43,142 bases of DNA from Verrucomicrobiota bacterium (GTDB taxonomy: Bacteria > Verrucomicrobiota > Verrucomicrobiia > Limisphaerales > JAIPKD01). The translations under genes and the position numbers were made by a program. The DNA lies in contig JAIPKD010000024.1 of assembly GCA_021733835.1 (NCBI GenBank), forward strand, positions 1-43,142, given 5' to 3'. This document shows, one piece after another, positions 34,342-41,623 of this stretch. The notes beneath the pieces were generated by a model. The model was not told where the DNA came from, did no database searches, and saw only the letters and a list, made by a program, of their open reading frames with translations. Position 1 is the stretch's first letter. Each line of letters opens with the position of its first letter.

Positions 34342-34880
34342 TCCTGCTCCTCCTTAGTCTCTGGATTAGGGGTTCGCTTTGCAATGGTCGTCGCGCCGAT
34401 CAACGCAGCTATGAGAACCACCGATACAAATTCAAACGGAAGCACGAATCCGTTGCCGCCGGGCGAGAGCAACGCGAGGCCGATCTCCCTGATGGAAGCC
34501 GCCGCCGGTTCGAGTGATGTGCCGGCGGCGTCCTGCGCGCCGATAAAGGCGGTGATCGAGTATGCGAGGACGGCAAAGACGAGCGCCGCCGAAACTCCGC
34601 CGATGAAACGAAACCATTTGGGGTTTTCACGGCGAAGGTGCATGCTCGCCTCGGGCATGAGTAGAATGGCGAATACGATCAGTACCATGATCCCGCCCAC
34701 GTAGACGGTGATCTGCACGGCGGAAAGGAATTGCGCGTTCATAAGCAGGTACAGCCCCGCTATACCTGCAAGCACACCTGTAAGTCCTATTGCCGCCCTG
34801 AATATATTCATCGTCGTAACGACATATCCCGCCGCGGCGAGGATAAAAAACGCTGTCGTATAAAAGATTAAGGTTTCCAT
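34338..34880 (-). CDS. nuoJ: NADH-quinone oxidoreductase subunit J
   Basis: A 180-residue, five-helix membrane subunit. GLYLLMNAQFLSAVQITVYVGGIMVLIVFAILL (about 42-75) is the diagnostic TM2-TM3 stretch, with a pi-bulge-type GG in TM3. Its start shares one base with the nuoI stop and its own stop overlaps nuoK, a tight operon arrangement. Confidence 0.95.
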   Translation of the reverse strand: METLIFYTTAFFILAAAGYVVTTMNIFRAAIGLTGVLAGIAGLYLLMNAQFLSAVQITVYVGGIMVLIVFAILLMPEASMHLRRENPKWFRFIGGVSAALVFAVLAYSITAFIGAQDAAGTSLEPAAASIREIGLALLSPGGNGFVLPFEFVSVVLIAALIGATTIAKRTPNPETKEEQE

Positions 34881-35467
34881 TATTTCGGGCTCCGGTCTTT
34901 AGGTTGAATCGTTTTTTCTTCGGCCCCGGTATGCTCCTGTCGATCGGTATCGCGCGCGGGGGAGGCGGTTTGTTCGTTTTTATCCGGCGCTGTTTGCTGT
35001 CCGATATCGGATTTATCATCGTGCGCCCACGGATCGTCCTTATTGAGTATTTCCACCAGGTCATCCGGCGACCATGCCGCCGTTTCGAATTCGGAAGTCA
35101 TTCGCAGCGCGTCGAACTTACATGCCTCGACGCAGAGGCCGCATACGAGGCAGCGTTCAAAATGGTAGACGAACTTTTCGGGCCGGAACTTCTTTGTTTC
35201 CGGGTCTTTGAACTTAGTGAGTTCGATGGAGTTGTTCGGGCATGCCTTGACGCAAAGCCCGCAGGCGATGCAATTATAACGCCCCGTTTCGGCGTTCTTG
35301 ATCAGATCGATCCTGGCTTGCGACCGTTCGGGCAGCTTCAGGGTATTACGATTTTCCGGGTACTGTTGCGTGATAACCTTGCTTGGGCGCGCGAAGTACC
35401 CGAAGGTCAGGCCCATTCCCGATAAAAGCCCTTTCAACCCTCTCAAAGTTTTGACGAAAATGTTCAT
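34880..35467 (-). CDS. nuoI: NADH-quinone oxidoreductase subunit I
   Basis: A 195-residue subunit holding two [4Fe-4S] clusters (N6a, N6b) that pass electrons to NuoB. The two motifs are NCIACGLCVKACPNNSIEL near 67-85 and CLVCGLCVEACKFDALRM near 108-125. An amphipathic N-terminal helix (VKTLRGLKGLLSGMGLTFGYF) anchors it to the membrane. The last ~50 residues are polar, charged and probably disordered (from SPDDLVEILN onward: QQTAPDKNEQTASPARD), longer than usual. Confidence 0.95.
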   Translation of the reverse strand: MNIFVKTLRGLKGLLSGMGLTFGYFARPSKVITQQYPENRNTLKLPERSQARIDLIKNAETGRYNCIACGLCVKACPNNSIELTKFKDPETKKFRPEKFVYHFERCLVCGLCVEACKFDALRMTSEFETAAWSPDDLVEILNKDDPWAHDDKSDIGQQTAPDKNEQTASPARDTDRQEHTGAEEKTIQPKDRSPK

Positions 35468-35490
35468 TGAAAAACGTTGATTCCGCTCAT

Positions 35491-36588
35491 TTAATTAAAG
35501 AAATACAGACCGGCCGAGACGGCAATAGCGGCCAGCGCGAGATTAATCAGCGACAACGGCATAAGATATTTCCACTCGAAGTGCATTAACTGGTCTACGC
35601 GCAGTCTCGGGAACGTCCATCGGAACCACATGACGACGAAGACCAGGCATGCGACCTTACCGAAAAACCATACAATAGGCGGTAGCAGATCGAAAACCCG
35701 ATTAAGTGTATCTAGGCCTTCGATGTGAAACGGCATCCAGCCGCCGAAAAAAACCGTTGCCGAGATGGCGGATACGATAAAGATATTTATAAACTCGGCC
35801 AGGAAGAACATCGCGAACTTCATGGCGGAATACTCGGTGTGGAATCCGCCCGTCAATTCGCTTTCGCCTTCGGCGATATCGAACGGTGTTCGATTACATT
35901 CGGCTGTGGATGCGATCGTATAAATGAGGAAGCCCAAAAGGCCTACACCGGGCGCACGCCAAATCCACCAGCCCTTCTGCTGCGACAAAACGATTTCCTG
36001 GAAATCAAGCGTGCCGAAGAAGGGGACGATGGCCAAGAGCGCCAGTGTGGCGGAGAGCTCGTAAGAAATTATCTGTGCGCCGGAACGCATGGCGCCGAGT
36101 ACCGACCACTTATTGTTGCTCGCCCAACCGCCTGCCAGGATGCCGAGGACGCCGACGGATGCAATCCCAAGGATGAACAGTAAACCGACGTTGAAGCTGA
36201 CGATGGTCATGCCGGGCGAGAACGGAATGAAACTCAGACATGCGAACGAGGACGCGAATACCAGCAGCGGCGCAAGGTTGAATATGAACGCGTCCGCGTT
36301 CTTCGGCGTCAATCCTTCCTTGGCCACGAGCTTGATGGAGTCGGCAACGGTCTGAAGGATTCCGTGTGGCCCCACTCGCATCGGACCGACCCTTTGTTGC
36401 ATGTGCCCGGCGACCTTGCGCTCTATGTAGATGAGTATCATCGCCAGCAGTCCGACAAAGGCCGACAGGACGGCCGCGGCGATGCTCATTTTTACGACCT
36501 CCGCGGCGAATGCGCTGCCTGTGGCTTCCGTCAGCCACTCCGTCAAATCGAGTATTAACTTGTCTGTTCTGTAAATATAACTTTCCAT
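35491..36588 (-). CDS. nuoH: NADH-quinone oxidoreductase subunit H
   Basis: A 365-residue, eight- or nine-helix subunit that helps form the quinone site. ERKVAGHMQQRVGPMRVGPHG near 70-90 and SIKLVAKEGLTP near 98 are the first signature; NRTPFDIAEGESELTGG near 230 and FHTEYSAMKFAMFFLAEF near 248 are the second, including the acidic chain thought to couple quinone chemistry to proton movement. Sits between nuoD and nuoI with ~20-base gaps. Confidence 0.97.
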   Translation of the reverse strand: MESYIYRTDKLILDLTEWLTEATGSAFAAEVVKMSIAAAVLSAFVGLLAMILIYIERKVAGHMQQRVGPMRVGPHGILQTVADSIKLVAKEGLTPKNADAFIFNLAPLLVFASSFACLSFIPFSPGMTIVSFNVGLLFILGIASVGVLGILAGGWASNNKWSVLGAMRSGAQIISYELSATLALLAIVPFFGTLDFQEIVLSQQKGWWIWRAPGVGLLGFLIYTIASTAECNRTPFDIAEGESELTGGFHTEYSAMKFAMFFLAEFINIFIVSAISATVFFGGWMPFHIEGLDTLNRVFDLLPPIVWFFGKVACLVFVVMWFRWTFPRLRVDQLMHFEWKYLMPLSLINLALAAIAVSAGLYFFN

Positions 36589-36607
36589 CTTAACTCCGGA
36601 TGCGTGG

Positions 36608-37738
36608 TCACCTATCGATGTCCGGCATTACCAGGTCGAAGGTTGACATTATGGTGACCAGGTCGGCGATACGCCAACCCTTAACCGTCTCGGGTAAAGC
36701 AGAGAGATTGGAAAAGCCCGGTGATCTGAGCTTGACCCGTTGAGGGAGTATTTTTCCGTTTCCGACGAGGTATAAAGCGAATTCGCCGCGGGCGGCCTCG
36801 ACGCGGGAGAGATAATGGCCATCGGGGATTTTTATATTCATCGGCGTCTTGGCTCGGACAGGGCCTTCGGCGGGTATCTGATCCAGGGCTTGCCTGATTA
36901 TCTTCAGGCTCTGCCGCATTTCTTCGAGTCTGACCACGTACCTGGCCCAGCTATCGCCTTCCGTGGCGACGGCGGTTTTGAAATCCATTCGCGGATAGAG
37001 CCCGTACGGCCTATTCTTGCGCACATCGTAGTCCACGCCGCCGGCGCGTAGAGTTGGTCCGGTACAACCATATTGTTTAGCGGTTTCCGGATCGAGGACG
37101 CCGACACCCTTCGTGCGCTCCTGGATAATGATGTTTCCCGAGAGTAGCCGGTCGTATTCGTCGATCATCGGTTCGAAATAGTCCGTAAACTCGCGAACGT
37201 CCTTTTCGAAATCTCGATCGACGTCTTCGCGCACGCCGCCGGCGCAAATATAATTCATGGTCAGGCGCACGCCGCAGGTCTTTTCGAATATATCGTTAAC
37301 CCGTTCACGATCGCGGAATCCATAAAGGAACGGGGTGAAGGCGCCGAGGTCCATACCGAAGACGCCCCACCAGAGTTGATGCGATGATATGCGGGAGAGC
37401 TCGGACATAATGATGCGAATGTATTCGGCGCGTTCCGGAACTTCGATTCCCGCCGCTTTCTCTATCGCCATCGCCCATGCCCAGTTATTCATGTGCGCCG
37501 ATAGATAGTCCAGGCGCGACGTAAGCGGGAAGAATTGCTGCGCCGTCAAGGCTTCAGCCATTTTCTCGATACCGCGGTGGACGAAGCCGATATGCGGTGT
37601 AACCCCGAGAACCGTCTCGCCGGCAAGCTTGACGATCAAGCGAAGCACGCCGTGAGTGGAGGGGTGCTGCGGCCCCATGTTTACATAATAATCCTCGAAA
37701 TCAGGTTCGATGCTTGTGTCTGCGGGTATATTACTCAT
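36608..37738 (-). CDS. nuoD: NADH-quinone oxidoreductase subunit D
   Basis: The 49-kDa-type subunit of the quinone-binding Q-module, 376 residues. MGPQHPSTHGVLRLIVKLAGE near 17-37 carries the conserved histidine loop at the quinone site. IGFVHRGIEKMAE, LDYLSAHMNNWAWAMAIEK and GRSP-region sequences follow, and the protein ends VMPDIDR as is usual. Ancestor related to [NiFe]-hydrogenase large subunits, with the metal-ligand cysteines absent as expected for complex I. Begins 7 bases after nuoC. Confidence 0.97.
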   Translation of the reverse strand: MSNIPADTSIEPDFEDYYVNMGPQHPSTHGVLRLIVKLAGETVLGVTPHIGFVHRGIEKMAEALTAQQFFPLTSRLDYLSAHMNNWAWAMAIEKAAGIEVPERAEYIRIIMSELSRISSHQLWWGVFGMDLGAFTPFLYGFRDRERVNDIFEKTCGVRLTMNYICAGGVREDVDRDFEKDVREFTDYFEPMIDEYDRLLSGNIIIQERTKGVGVLDPETAKQYGCTGPTLRAGGVDYDVRKNRPYGLYPRMDFKTAVATEGDSWARYVVRLEEMRQSLKIIRQALDQIPAEGPVRAKTPMNIKIPDGHYLSRVEAARGEFALYLVGNGKILPQRVKLRSPGFSNLSALPETVKGWRIADLVTIMSTFDLVMPDIDR

Positions 37739-37745
37739 CTACAAA

Positions 37746-38291
37746 TCAGCCGTGGCGCTTGACTACGTTATGAACGTTATCCACATAATCCTTTCGCAAC
37801 GGGTAACCTTCCCAGTTGTCGTCCAGCAGTATCCGCCGGAGATCGGGATGATTCCGGAACCGAACAGCGAATAGATCGAACACCTCACGCTCATGCCAAT
37901 CCGCCGTTCGCCAAATGTCGGACACCGTATCGATCTCCGGAGCGTTGCGGTCAAGGTCTACTGTAAGCGTTAGTTCATCTGCCTCGTTAAAGTTCGTGAT
38001 GGCGTAAACTATCTGTATCTTGCCCTCGTCGGGATAATCGACCGCGGTCAAGAGAAGGAGATAATCAAACCCCGATTCCCGAAGTCTAGTAGCGGTTTCG
38101 CGGAGCGATTCAGGCTTGATTGTGATCCTGGGCGGGTCGGATTCGGGGGCGAATGCGGCGTCGGCGCCGAAGATTTCCTTTAGCTTGGGGCGCAGTTCTT
38201 TTGAACCGGATTCCGTAGGGATTGGTTTCCCTGAGATGTCCGCGTTCGTTCCGGGTGTACTTTGGTTTTCTGGCGGTTTCTCGTTAGTCAT
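37746..38291 (-). CDS. nuoC: NADH-quinone oxidoreductase subunit C
   Basis: The 30-kDa-type Q-module subunit, 181 residues. After a polar N-terminal tail (about residues 1-35) comes the conserved domain: [21 protein letters not shown] near 75-95, [37 protein letters not shown] in pieces near 105-150 (the [10 protein letters not shown] signature), and [18 protein letters not shown] near 155-172. I start at the ATG ending at 38291 because its ATGA overlaps the nuoB stop; an upstream frame to 38366 would overlap nuoB by 79 bases. Separate from nuoD, not fused. Confidence 0.94.
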   Translation of the reverse strand: MTNEKPPENQSTPGTNADISGKPIPTESGSKELRPKLKEIFGADAAFAPESDPPRITIKPESLRETATRLRESGFDYLLLLTAVDYPDEGKIQIVYAITNFNEADELTLTVDLDRNAPEIDTVSDIWRTADWHEREVFDLFAVRFRNHPDLRRILLDDNWEGYPLRKDYVDNVHNVVKRHG

Positions 38292-38887
38292 GATTCGTGA
38301 AATTCCTTGGCCGGATCGGTGGGTTCGTGTTCGAACGGGAAGTCGGGCAGCGGCCTGGGCTTCCAATCAGTTGCCTTCTCGCTTCGTATCTTTTCTTGAA
38401 GTTTCATAAGCCCATGGAGAAGCGCCTCCGGCCTGGGCGGGCAGCCGGGGATGGAGATGTCCACGGGGATTATCTTGTCGACGCCTTTCACAACCGAGTA
38501 GCTGTCGTAGTAGAACGGCCCACCGCTGACGGTGCAGGCGCCCATGGCAATCACCCATTTCGGATCGGCCATCTGCATGTATAACCGCCGCAACCTGGTG
38601 GCCATTTTGAAGCATATCGTTCCAGCGACGACTATCATGTCCGCCTGTCGCGGTGTGGCGCGCGCTACCTCGAAACCGAAGCGCGACCAATCGTATCTAG
38701 ACGCGCCGGCCGACATCATCTCAATCGCGCAGCAGCTGGTGCCGAATGTCAACGGCCACAGCGAATTGGAACGCGCCCAGTTAAGCAGTTGATCGAGCTT
38801 GGTCAGCAAGAATCCACCGTCCGGCTTCGGCTGACGATGTTCCGGGATTCCTATTGGATTTGCGGTTCCTTCATTTTTTAATGCCAT
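38288..38887 (-). CDS. nuoB: NADH-quinone oxidoreductase subunit B
   Basis: The PSST-type subunit, 199 residues, holding cluster N2 at the end of the electron path. Cysteines at C52, C53 (TSCCAIEMM), C118 ([10 protein letters not shown]) and C149 ([14 protein letters not shown]) form the expected set. [20 protein letters not shown] is present. It overlaps the nuoA stop by 10 bases and the nuoC start by four, marking tight co-translation. The C-terminus after residue 165 is polar, with [19 protein letters not shown]. Confidence 0.97.
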   Translation of the reverse strand: MALKNEGTANPIGIPEHRQPKPDGGFLLTKLDQLLNWARSNSLWPLTFGTSCCAIEMMSAGASRYDWSRFGFEVARATPRQADMIVVAGTICFKMATRLRRLYMQMADPKWVIAMGACTVSGGPFYYDSYSVVKGVDKIIPVDISIPGCPPRPEALLHGLMKLQEKIRSEKATDWKPRPLPDFPFEHEPTDPAKEFHES

Positions 38888-39234
38888 ACCAAATACCCCT
38901 TTCGCCAGGCAAAGATTAATCCAAAAAAGAGTACAAAAAGGAAAATCAAACCTTCAATCAGACCCAGCACTCCGATTTCACGTAAAACCACCGCCCATGG
39001 GAAGAAAAAGACAACCTCGACTTCGAAGATCAAAAACAGCAGTGCGAAGATGTAATAACCGACATTGAACCGCGTCCAACCCTCGCCGAACGGTATTTCG
39101 CCGCATTCGTACGGCTCGCGCTTGACCGGGTTCGGGTTGTTCGGTCCGACCAGACGTGATACGAAAAAACCGCCCAGCACGAAAATAACGCCGGTTACCA
39201 GTATTGTCAGTAGATATAGGATATTGATCTCCAT
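38878..39234 (-). CDS. nuoA: NADH-quinone oxidoreductase subunit A
   Basis: The first gene of the operon. A 118-residue, three-helix membrane subunit with the loop carrying [20 protein letters not shown] near 40-58 (conserved cysteine in ECG) and [20 protein letters not shown] near 65-85 with the conserved acidic pair. The transcript probably starts near 39330. No clear Shine-Dalgarno is seen. Confidence 0.96.
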   Translation of the reverse strand: MEINILYLLTILVTGVIFVLGGFFVSRLVGPNNPNPVKREPYECGEIPFGEGWTRFNVGYYIFALLFLIFEVEVVFFFPWAVVLREIGVLGLIEGLIFLFVLFFGLIFAWRKGYLVWH

Positions 39235-39272
39235 GACCCAACTAAGTTAATTGAAATCCAGATGATTTCAAC

Positions 39273-39295
39273 AGGATGGAATGATTTTTCATCCT
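39273..39295 (-). promoter_or_regulatory. Hairpin in the predicted nuo leader
   Basis: AGGATG and CATCCT are inverted around an 11-base loop, about 40 bases upstream of the nuoA start. It is too weak and lacks a T-run for a terminator. Could be a protein-binding palindrome or leader structure. Confidence 0.25.
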
Positions 39296-39336
39296 CCGTC
39301 CGATTGCAAGAAGAAAAATTACACCGGCTAACATTA

Positions 39337-39365
39337 AATATAATTGGATTCATTTGAATTATCGA
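39337..39365 (-). promoter_or_regulatory. Candidate promoter of the nuo operon
   Basis: On the minus strand TCGATA (-35, four of six to TTGACA) and TATATT (-10, five of six to TATAAT) are separated by 17 bases. The predicted start near 39330 gives a leader of about 95 bases before nuoA. Confidence 0.35.
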
Positions 39366-39500
39366 GTGGAGGGATGCCGGTATGATACCGCGCTACGACG
39401 GCGCTTATCAAGGTTGGTTGTGCTACGATGACCCAAGTGAATCGGAGTGTGAAAAACTGAACACGCTCGATAATCCATAATTATGCTTGATATATAGGAG

Positions 39501-39512
39501 TATAATATCATT
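39501..39512 (+). promoter_or_regulatory. TATAATATCATT box before the esterase
   Basis: Shares 11 of 12 bases with the boxes at 20330 and 23181. It is followed by AAGGAG (39523-39528), a good ribosome site 7 bases before the ATG at 39536. Confidence 0.4.
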
Positions 39513-39535
39513 GTTTAAGTTTAAGGAGACGGCAT

Positions 39536-40561
39536 ATGAATAAGAGAAGAATTATGAATAAGAATATCATTCCCTCTGTGTTGGTTATACTTGGAGTGTT
39601 GATAACGGGCGGCATGGATACATCGGCGGCCGATAAAGTCGAGGCCGAGAAGGCCAACGGAAAGCTCAAGATATTTATTCTCGCCGGCCAATCGAATATG
39701 GTTGGCTTCGGACAGCTCAAAGACGGCGTCGGAACGATGGAATGGTATATTGAGAAAAAACCGAAGGCTTACGGCCATTTGGTTGATGAAAACGGAAAAC
39801 CCGTTGTTCGTGATGACGTCTGGCTTGTCAATCTTTCCTATAAAGAGCAGAAAGGCCGGCTGACAACCGGCTACGGCGCAAGTGATGGGCATATCGGTCC
39901 TGAATACGGTTTCGGCTTTGTCGTTGGGGATTACTATAAAGATCCGGTTCTTATCATCAAGTGCGCCTGGGGCGGCCGGTCGCTGGCGCACAACTTCCTG
40001 CCACCAAGTTCGGCCGAGTATCCGAAACCGGAGAAGGATGGAGACAAAGGGTTTCAGTACGCCGAGATCCTTCGGCAAGTCAAAAAGATCACCGGTAACC
40101 TGAAGAAATACTATCCGCACTATAAAGGAAATGGATATGAAATTGTCGGTTTTGGCTGGCATCAGGGGTGGAATGACCGCATTAATCAACAAGCGGTCAA
40201 TGCCTATGAAAAGAATATGGAGAATTTCATCAAGGACATCAGAGAAGATCTGGGCATTCAAGACCTGCCATTTGTCATCGCTAACACAGGTATGGGAGGA
40301 TGGAATATTCCTGAAGCGGCCCCGTATAAGAAAAGGGTTGAGAAACTAATGAATGATCAACTTGCTCTTGCTGATCCCAAGCAACACCCTGAATTCAAAG
40401 GCAACGTGGCTGGTGTAGAGACACGCGATTTCCAGAGACCGCGGGAAGAATCCCCTTCGGCGCAAGGGTACCACTGGTTTCGCAATTGGGAAACGTTCTA
40501 CTTGATCGGCAAGGGCATGGGAGACTCTATGGTTGAACTGCTCGTCAGCGATAATTCATAG
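39536..40561 (+). CDS. Secreted sialate O-acetylesterase-like / SGNH carbohydrate esterase
   Basis: A 341-residue exported esterase of the SASA (DUF303, CE6-like) type that removes acetyl groups from sugars. A signal peptide covers residues 9-30 (ending DTSAAD). The nucleophile serine is S53 in LAGQSNMVGFG, the block I of SGNH hydrolases. IIKCAWGGRSLA near 140 gives the glycine, GFGWHQGWNDR near 200 the Gly/Asn block, and GYHWFRNWETFYLIGKGMGD near the end the histidine of the triad. AAGGAG is placed 7 bases before the ATG, confirming the start. It stands alone, divergent from nuo. Substrate (acetylxylan, acetylated sialic acid or other) cannot be decided. Confidence 0.82.
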   Translation: MNKRRIMNKNIIPSVLVILGVLITGGMDTSAADKVEAEKANGKLKIFILAGQSNMVGFGQLKDGVGTMEWYIEKKPKAYGHLVDENGKPVVRDDVWLVNLSYKEQKGRLTTGYGASDGHIGPEYGFGFVVGDYYKDPVLIIKCAWGGRSLAHNFLPPSSAEYPKPEKDGDKGFQYAEILRQVKKITGNLKKYYPHYKGNGYEIVGFGWHQGWNDRINQQAVNAYEKNMENFIKDIREDLGIQDLPFVIANTGMGGWNIPEAAPYKKRVEKLMNDQLALADPKQHPEFKGNVAGVETRDFQRPREESPSAQGYHWFRNWETFYLIGKGMGDSMVELLVSDNS

Positions 40562-40596
40562 TTTAGGCTGTGAAAGACAAGCGATGAGGATGATAG

Positions 40597-40776
40597 AAGA
40601 GTTGGATCAAGTTTCGGACCATCAAAACCGCCACGCAGGAAGTCAGGCAGTTTTCGCAAATTCCCATCCTGGCCTGGGGCGTTGAGCGGGTGTACCGGCG
40701 CAATGGCGATCGTGAACTGCTCGACCAGTGCATCGATCGGCTTGAGCGGTTCCATGAGTGGTTCTGGCGCGAGCGC
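40597..40776 (+). pseudogene. Glucosidase remnant, upstream piece (GH63/trehalase-like)
   Basis: The frame reads FRTIKTATQEVRQFSQIPILAWG, then RVYRRNGDRELLDQCIDRLERFHEWFWRERS, before a stop at 40810. This matches the (alpha/alpha)6-barrel signature of GH63-like, trehalase-like or mannosylglycerate-hydrolase-like enzymes (TQPP-like turn, AWGVERVYR, LxxYHxWFxRER). It lacks both start and the rest of the barrel. It is followed by foreign sequence. Confidence 0.55.
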
Positions 40777-40952
40777 TCCTTCTGGCAGGCGGGAGCCGAG
40801 CAAACTTGCTGATGGCGCAGGTTACGATAGTCAGGGATAAACTTCTTCCCGCAAATCTTACACTTACGCTTGCGCGGACCACCCCGACACCGGTAGAAAC
40901 CCTCCCTGTTCAAACCGGTAGCTTTTACCCTTTTCCATCTCGGCGCTGACAA
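40770..40952 (-). pseudogene. Zinc-ribbon protein remnant (IS-associated type)
   Basis: From an ATG at 40952 the frame gives a basic start and the cysteine motif CKICGKKFIPDYRN, then HQQVCSAPACQKERSR. This C-x2-C ... C-x4-C pattern occurs in small hypothetical proteins linked to insertion sequences in Planctomycetota and Verrucomicrobiota. After about 60 residues the frame becomes antisense to the glucosidase remnant, so only the 5' end survives. Function unknown. Confidence 0.45.
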
Positions 40953-41026
40953 AGGCTAATAAAGGCGACATTTATCATAATAAATTGTTCCTGTGGTTAA
41001 GTTGTTAAGTTGTTGAGCTGTTGACA
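40953..41026 (+). repeat. Dispersed repeat module B, second copy
   Basis: Direct copy of 27591-27667: GGCTAATAAAGGCGACATTT, then ATTGTTCCTGTGGTTAAG and a short run of GTTGAGCTGTT-type units. About 85% identical by eye, with a two-base deletion relative to the other copy. Confidence 0.8.
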
Positions 41027-41090
41027 GGGTTTTCGTATTTCGTGCTTAGAACGTGTACGGGAGAGGCACGGAGCGCGGCTGTGTCCGAAG

Positions 41091-41306
41091 GATCAGCCGC
41101 AGCGGCTCCAAATGCTGCGTTATCACCCGATTACCAGGGGCAACGACTTTTCGAGAGTGCTGCGGCTGGCTTTCAGCACAGCCGCGCTCCGATATCAGGA
41201 TCAGCCGCTGCGGCTTCGAATGCCAAGGTTTTTTTCGATTGCCGGGGGCAACGGCTTTTCGAGAGTGCAGCGACCGGCTTTCAGCACAGTCTCGCTCCGA
41301 AGATTA
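41091..41306 (+). repeat. 108-bp tandem repeat (module C), two units
   Basis: Unit 1 (41091-41198) and unit 2 (41199-41306) both begin GATCAGCCGC and share GGGGCAACG, CTTTTCGAGAGTGC, GGCTTTCAGCACAG and CGCTCCGA in order. A preceding partial unit (41070-41090) has GGAGCGCGGCTGTGTCCGAA. An inverted copy of part of the unit is at 619-666. Several short palindromes such as CAGCCGCAGCGGCT (41094-41107) are included. Confidence 0.85.
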
Positions 41307-41340
41307 ATCACGCCCGATATTATGCGCATTATCGCAATTT
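41301..41340 (+). repeat. Dispersed repeat module D, second copy
   Basis: Direct copy of 28961-29002. It carries TATTATGCGCATTATCGCAA and directly precedes the second glucosidase remnant. Slight overlap with the end of the tandem repeat. Confidence 0.7.
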
Positions 41341-41343
41341 ACC

Positions 41344-41496
41344 ACTAGGCGTCGTCGGCTGCGCATCGAGAAAGCCGTACAGGTAATGCGCGAGTACATG
41401 TGGGACGACGAGGCGGGTACGTTCCTGGCGGTTAAACGGGATACGCTCGAAAAAATCCAAGTGGCCACTATCAGTAATATGCGTAAGTCTTTATAA
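41344..41496 (+). pseudogene. Glucosidase remnant, downstream piece
   Basis: The frame reads RRRLRIEKAVQVMREYMWDD, then EAGTFLAVKRDTLEKIQVAT, ISNMRKSL and a stop at 41494. The pattern of a tryptophan-aspartate turn followed by GTFLAV..DTLEKI..ATI is found in GH63/trehalase-like barrels a short way after the segment in the upstream piece (40597-40776). The two pieces are on the same strand and in order, so they look like one gene interrupted by the 40770-41343 block. A stretch in between is missing. Confidence 0.5.
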
Positions 41497-41623
41497 AAAA
41501 TGAAATGGCGAGGTCCGACTCCTATTGTGTAAATGGCTTACAGAGTGATGCGATTACTCAATTAGACTTCTCGTTTCGTACGCTCTTATTGACCGATGTT
41601 ATTAAATTCGAGAGGATCGCGGC

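Larger units (their letters stand above)
39235..39535. other. Divergent intergenic region between nuoA and the esterase
   Basis: No gene is seen. It holds a candidate nuo promoter (39337-39365, minus strand), a hairpin in the likely nuo leader (39273-39295), a small palindrome GAAATC-N5-GATTTC (about 39253-39269) and the TATAATATCATT box before the esterase. Confidence 0.6.
40953..41340. mobile_element. Possible short (non-autonomous) relative of the Rpn element
   Basis: Starts with module B and ends with module D, as does the 27591-29002 block in the same orientation, but the inside is a tandem GC-rich repeat rather than a gene. It lies between two pieces of a glucosidase reading frame, consistent with insertion into that gene. 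Precise ends and target duplication could not be confirmed. Confidence 0.4.
40562..41623. other. Gene-remnant and repeat region
   Basis: No intact gene. The order is: a glucosidase remnant (40597-40776, +), a zinc-ribbon protein remnant (about 40770-40952, -), module B (40953-41026), a 108-bp tandem repeat (41091-41306), module D (41301-41340), and a second glucosidase remnant (41344-41496, +). From 41497 to 41623 is the leader of the phosphatase gene, with no feature other than its GAGAGGA ribosome site. Confidence 0.65.

Noticed and set aside
38288-38366. nuoC starting at 38366
   Set aside because: This would overlap nuoB by 79 bases with an arginine-rich extension unlike NuoC; the ATG at 38291 forms a four-base ATGA overlap with the nuoB stop.
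40563-40952. Treating the 129-residue minus-strand frame as one zinc-ribbon protein
   Set aside because: Only the first ~60 residues look protein-like; the rest is antisense to the glucosidase remnant.
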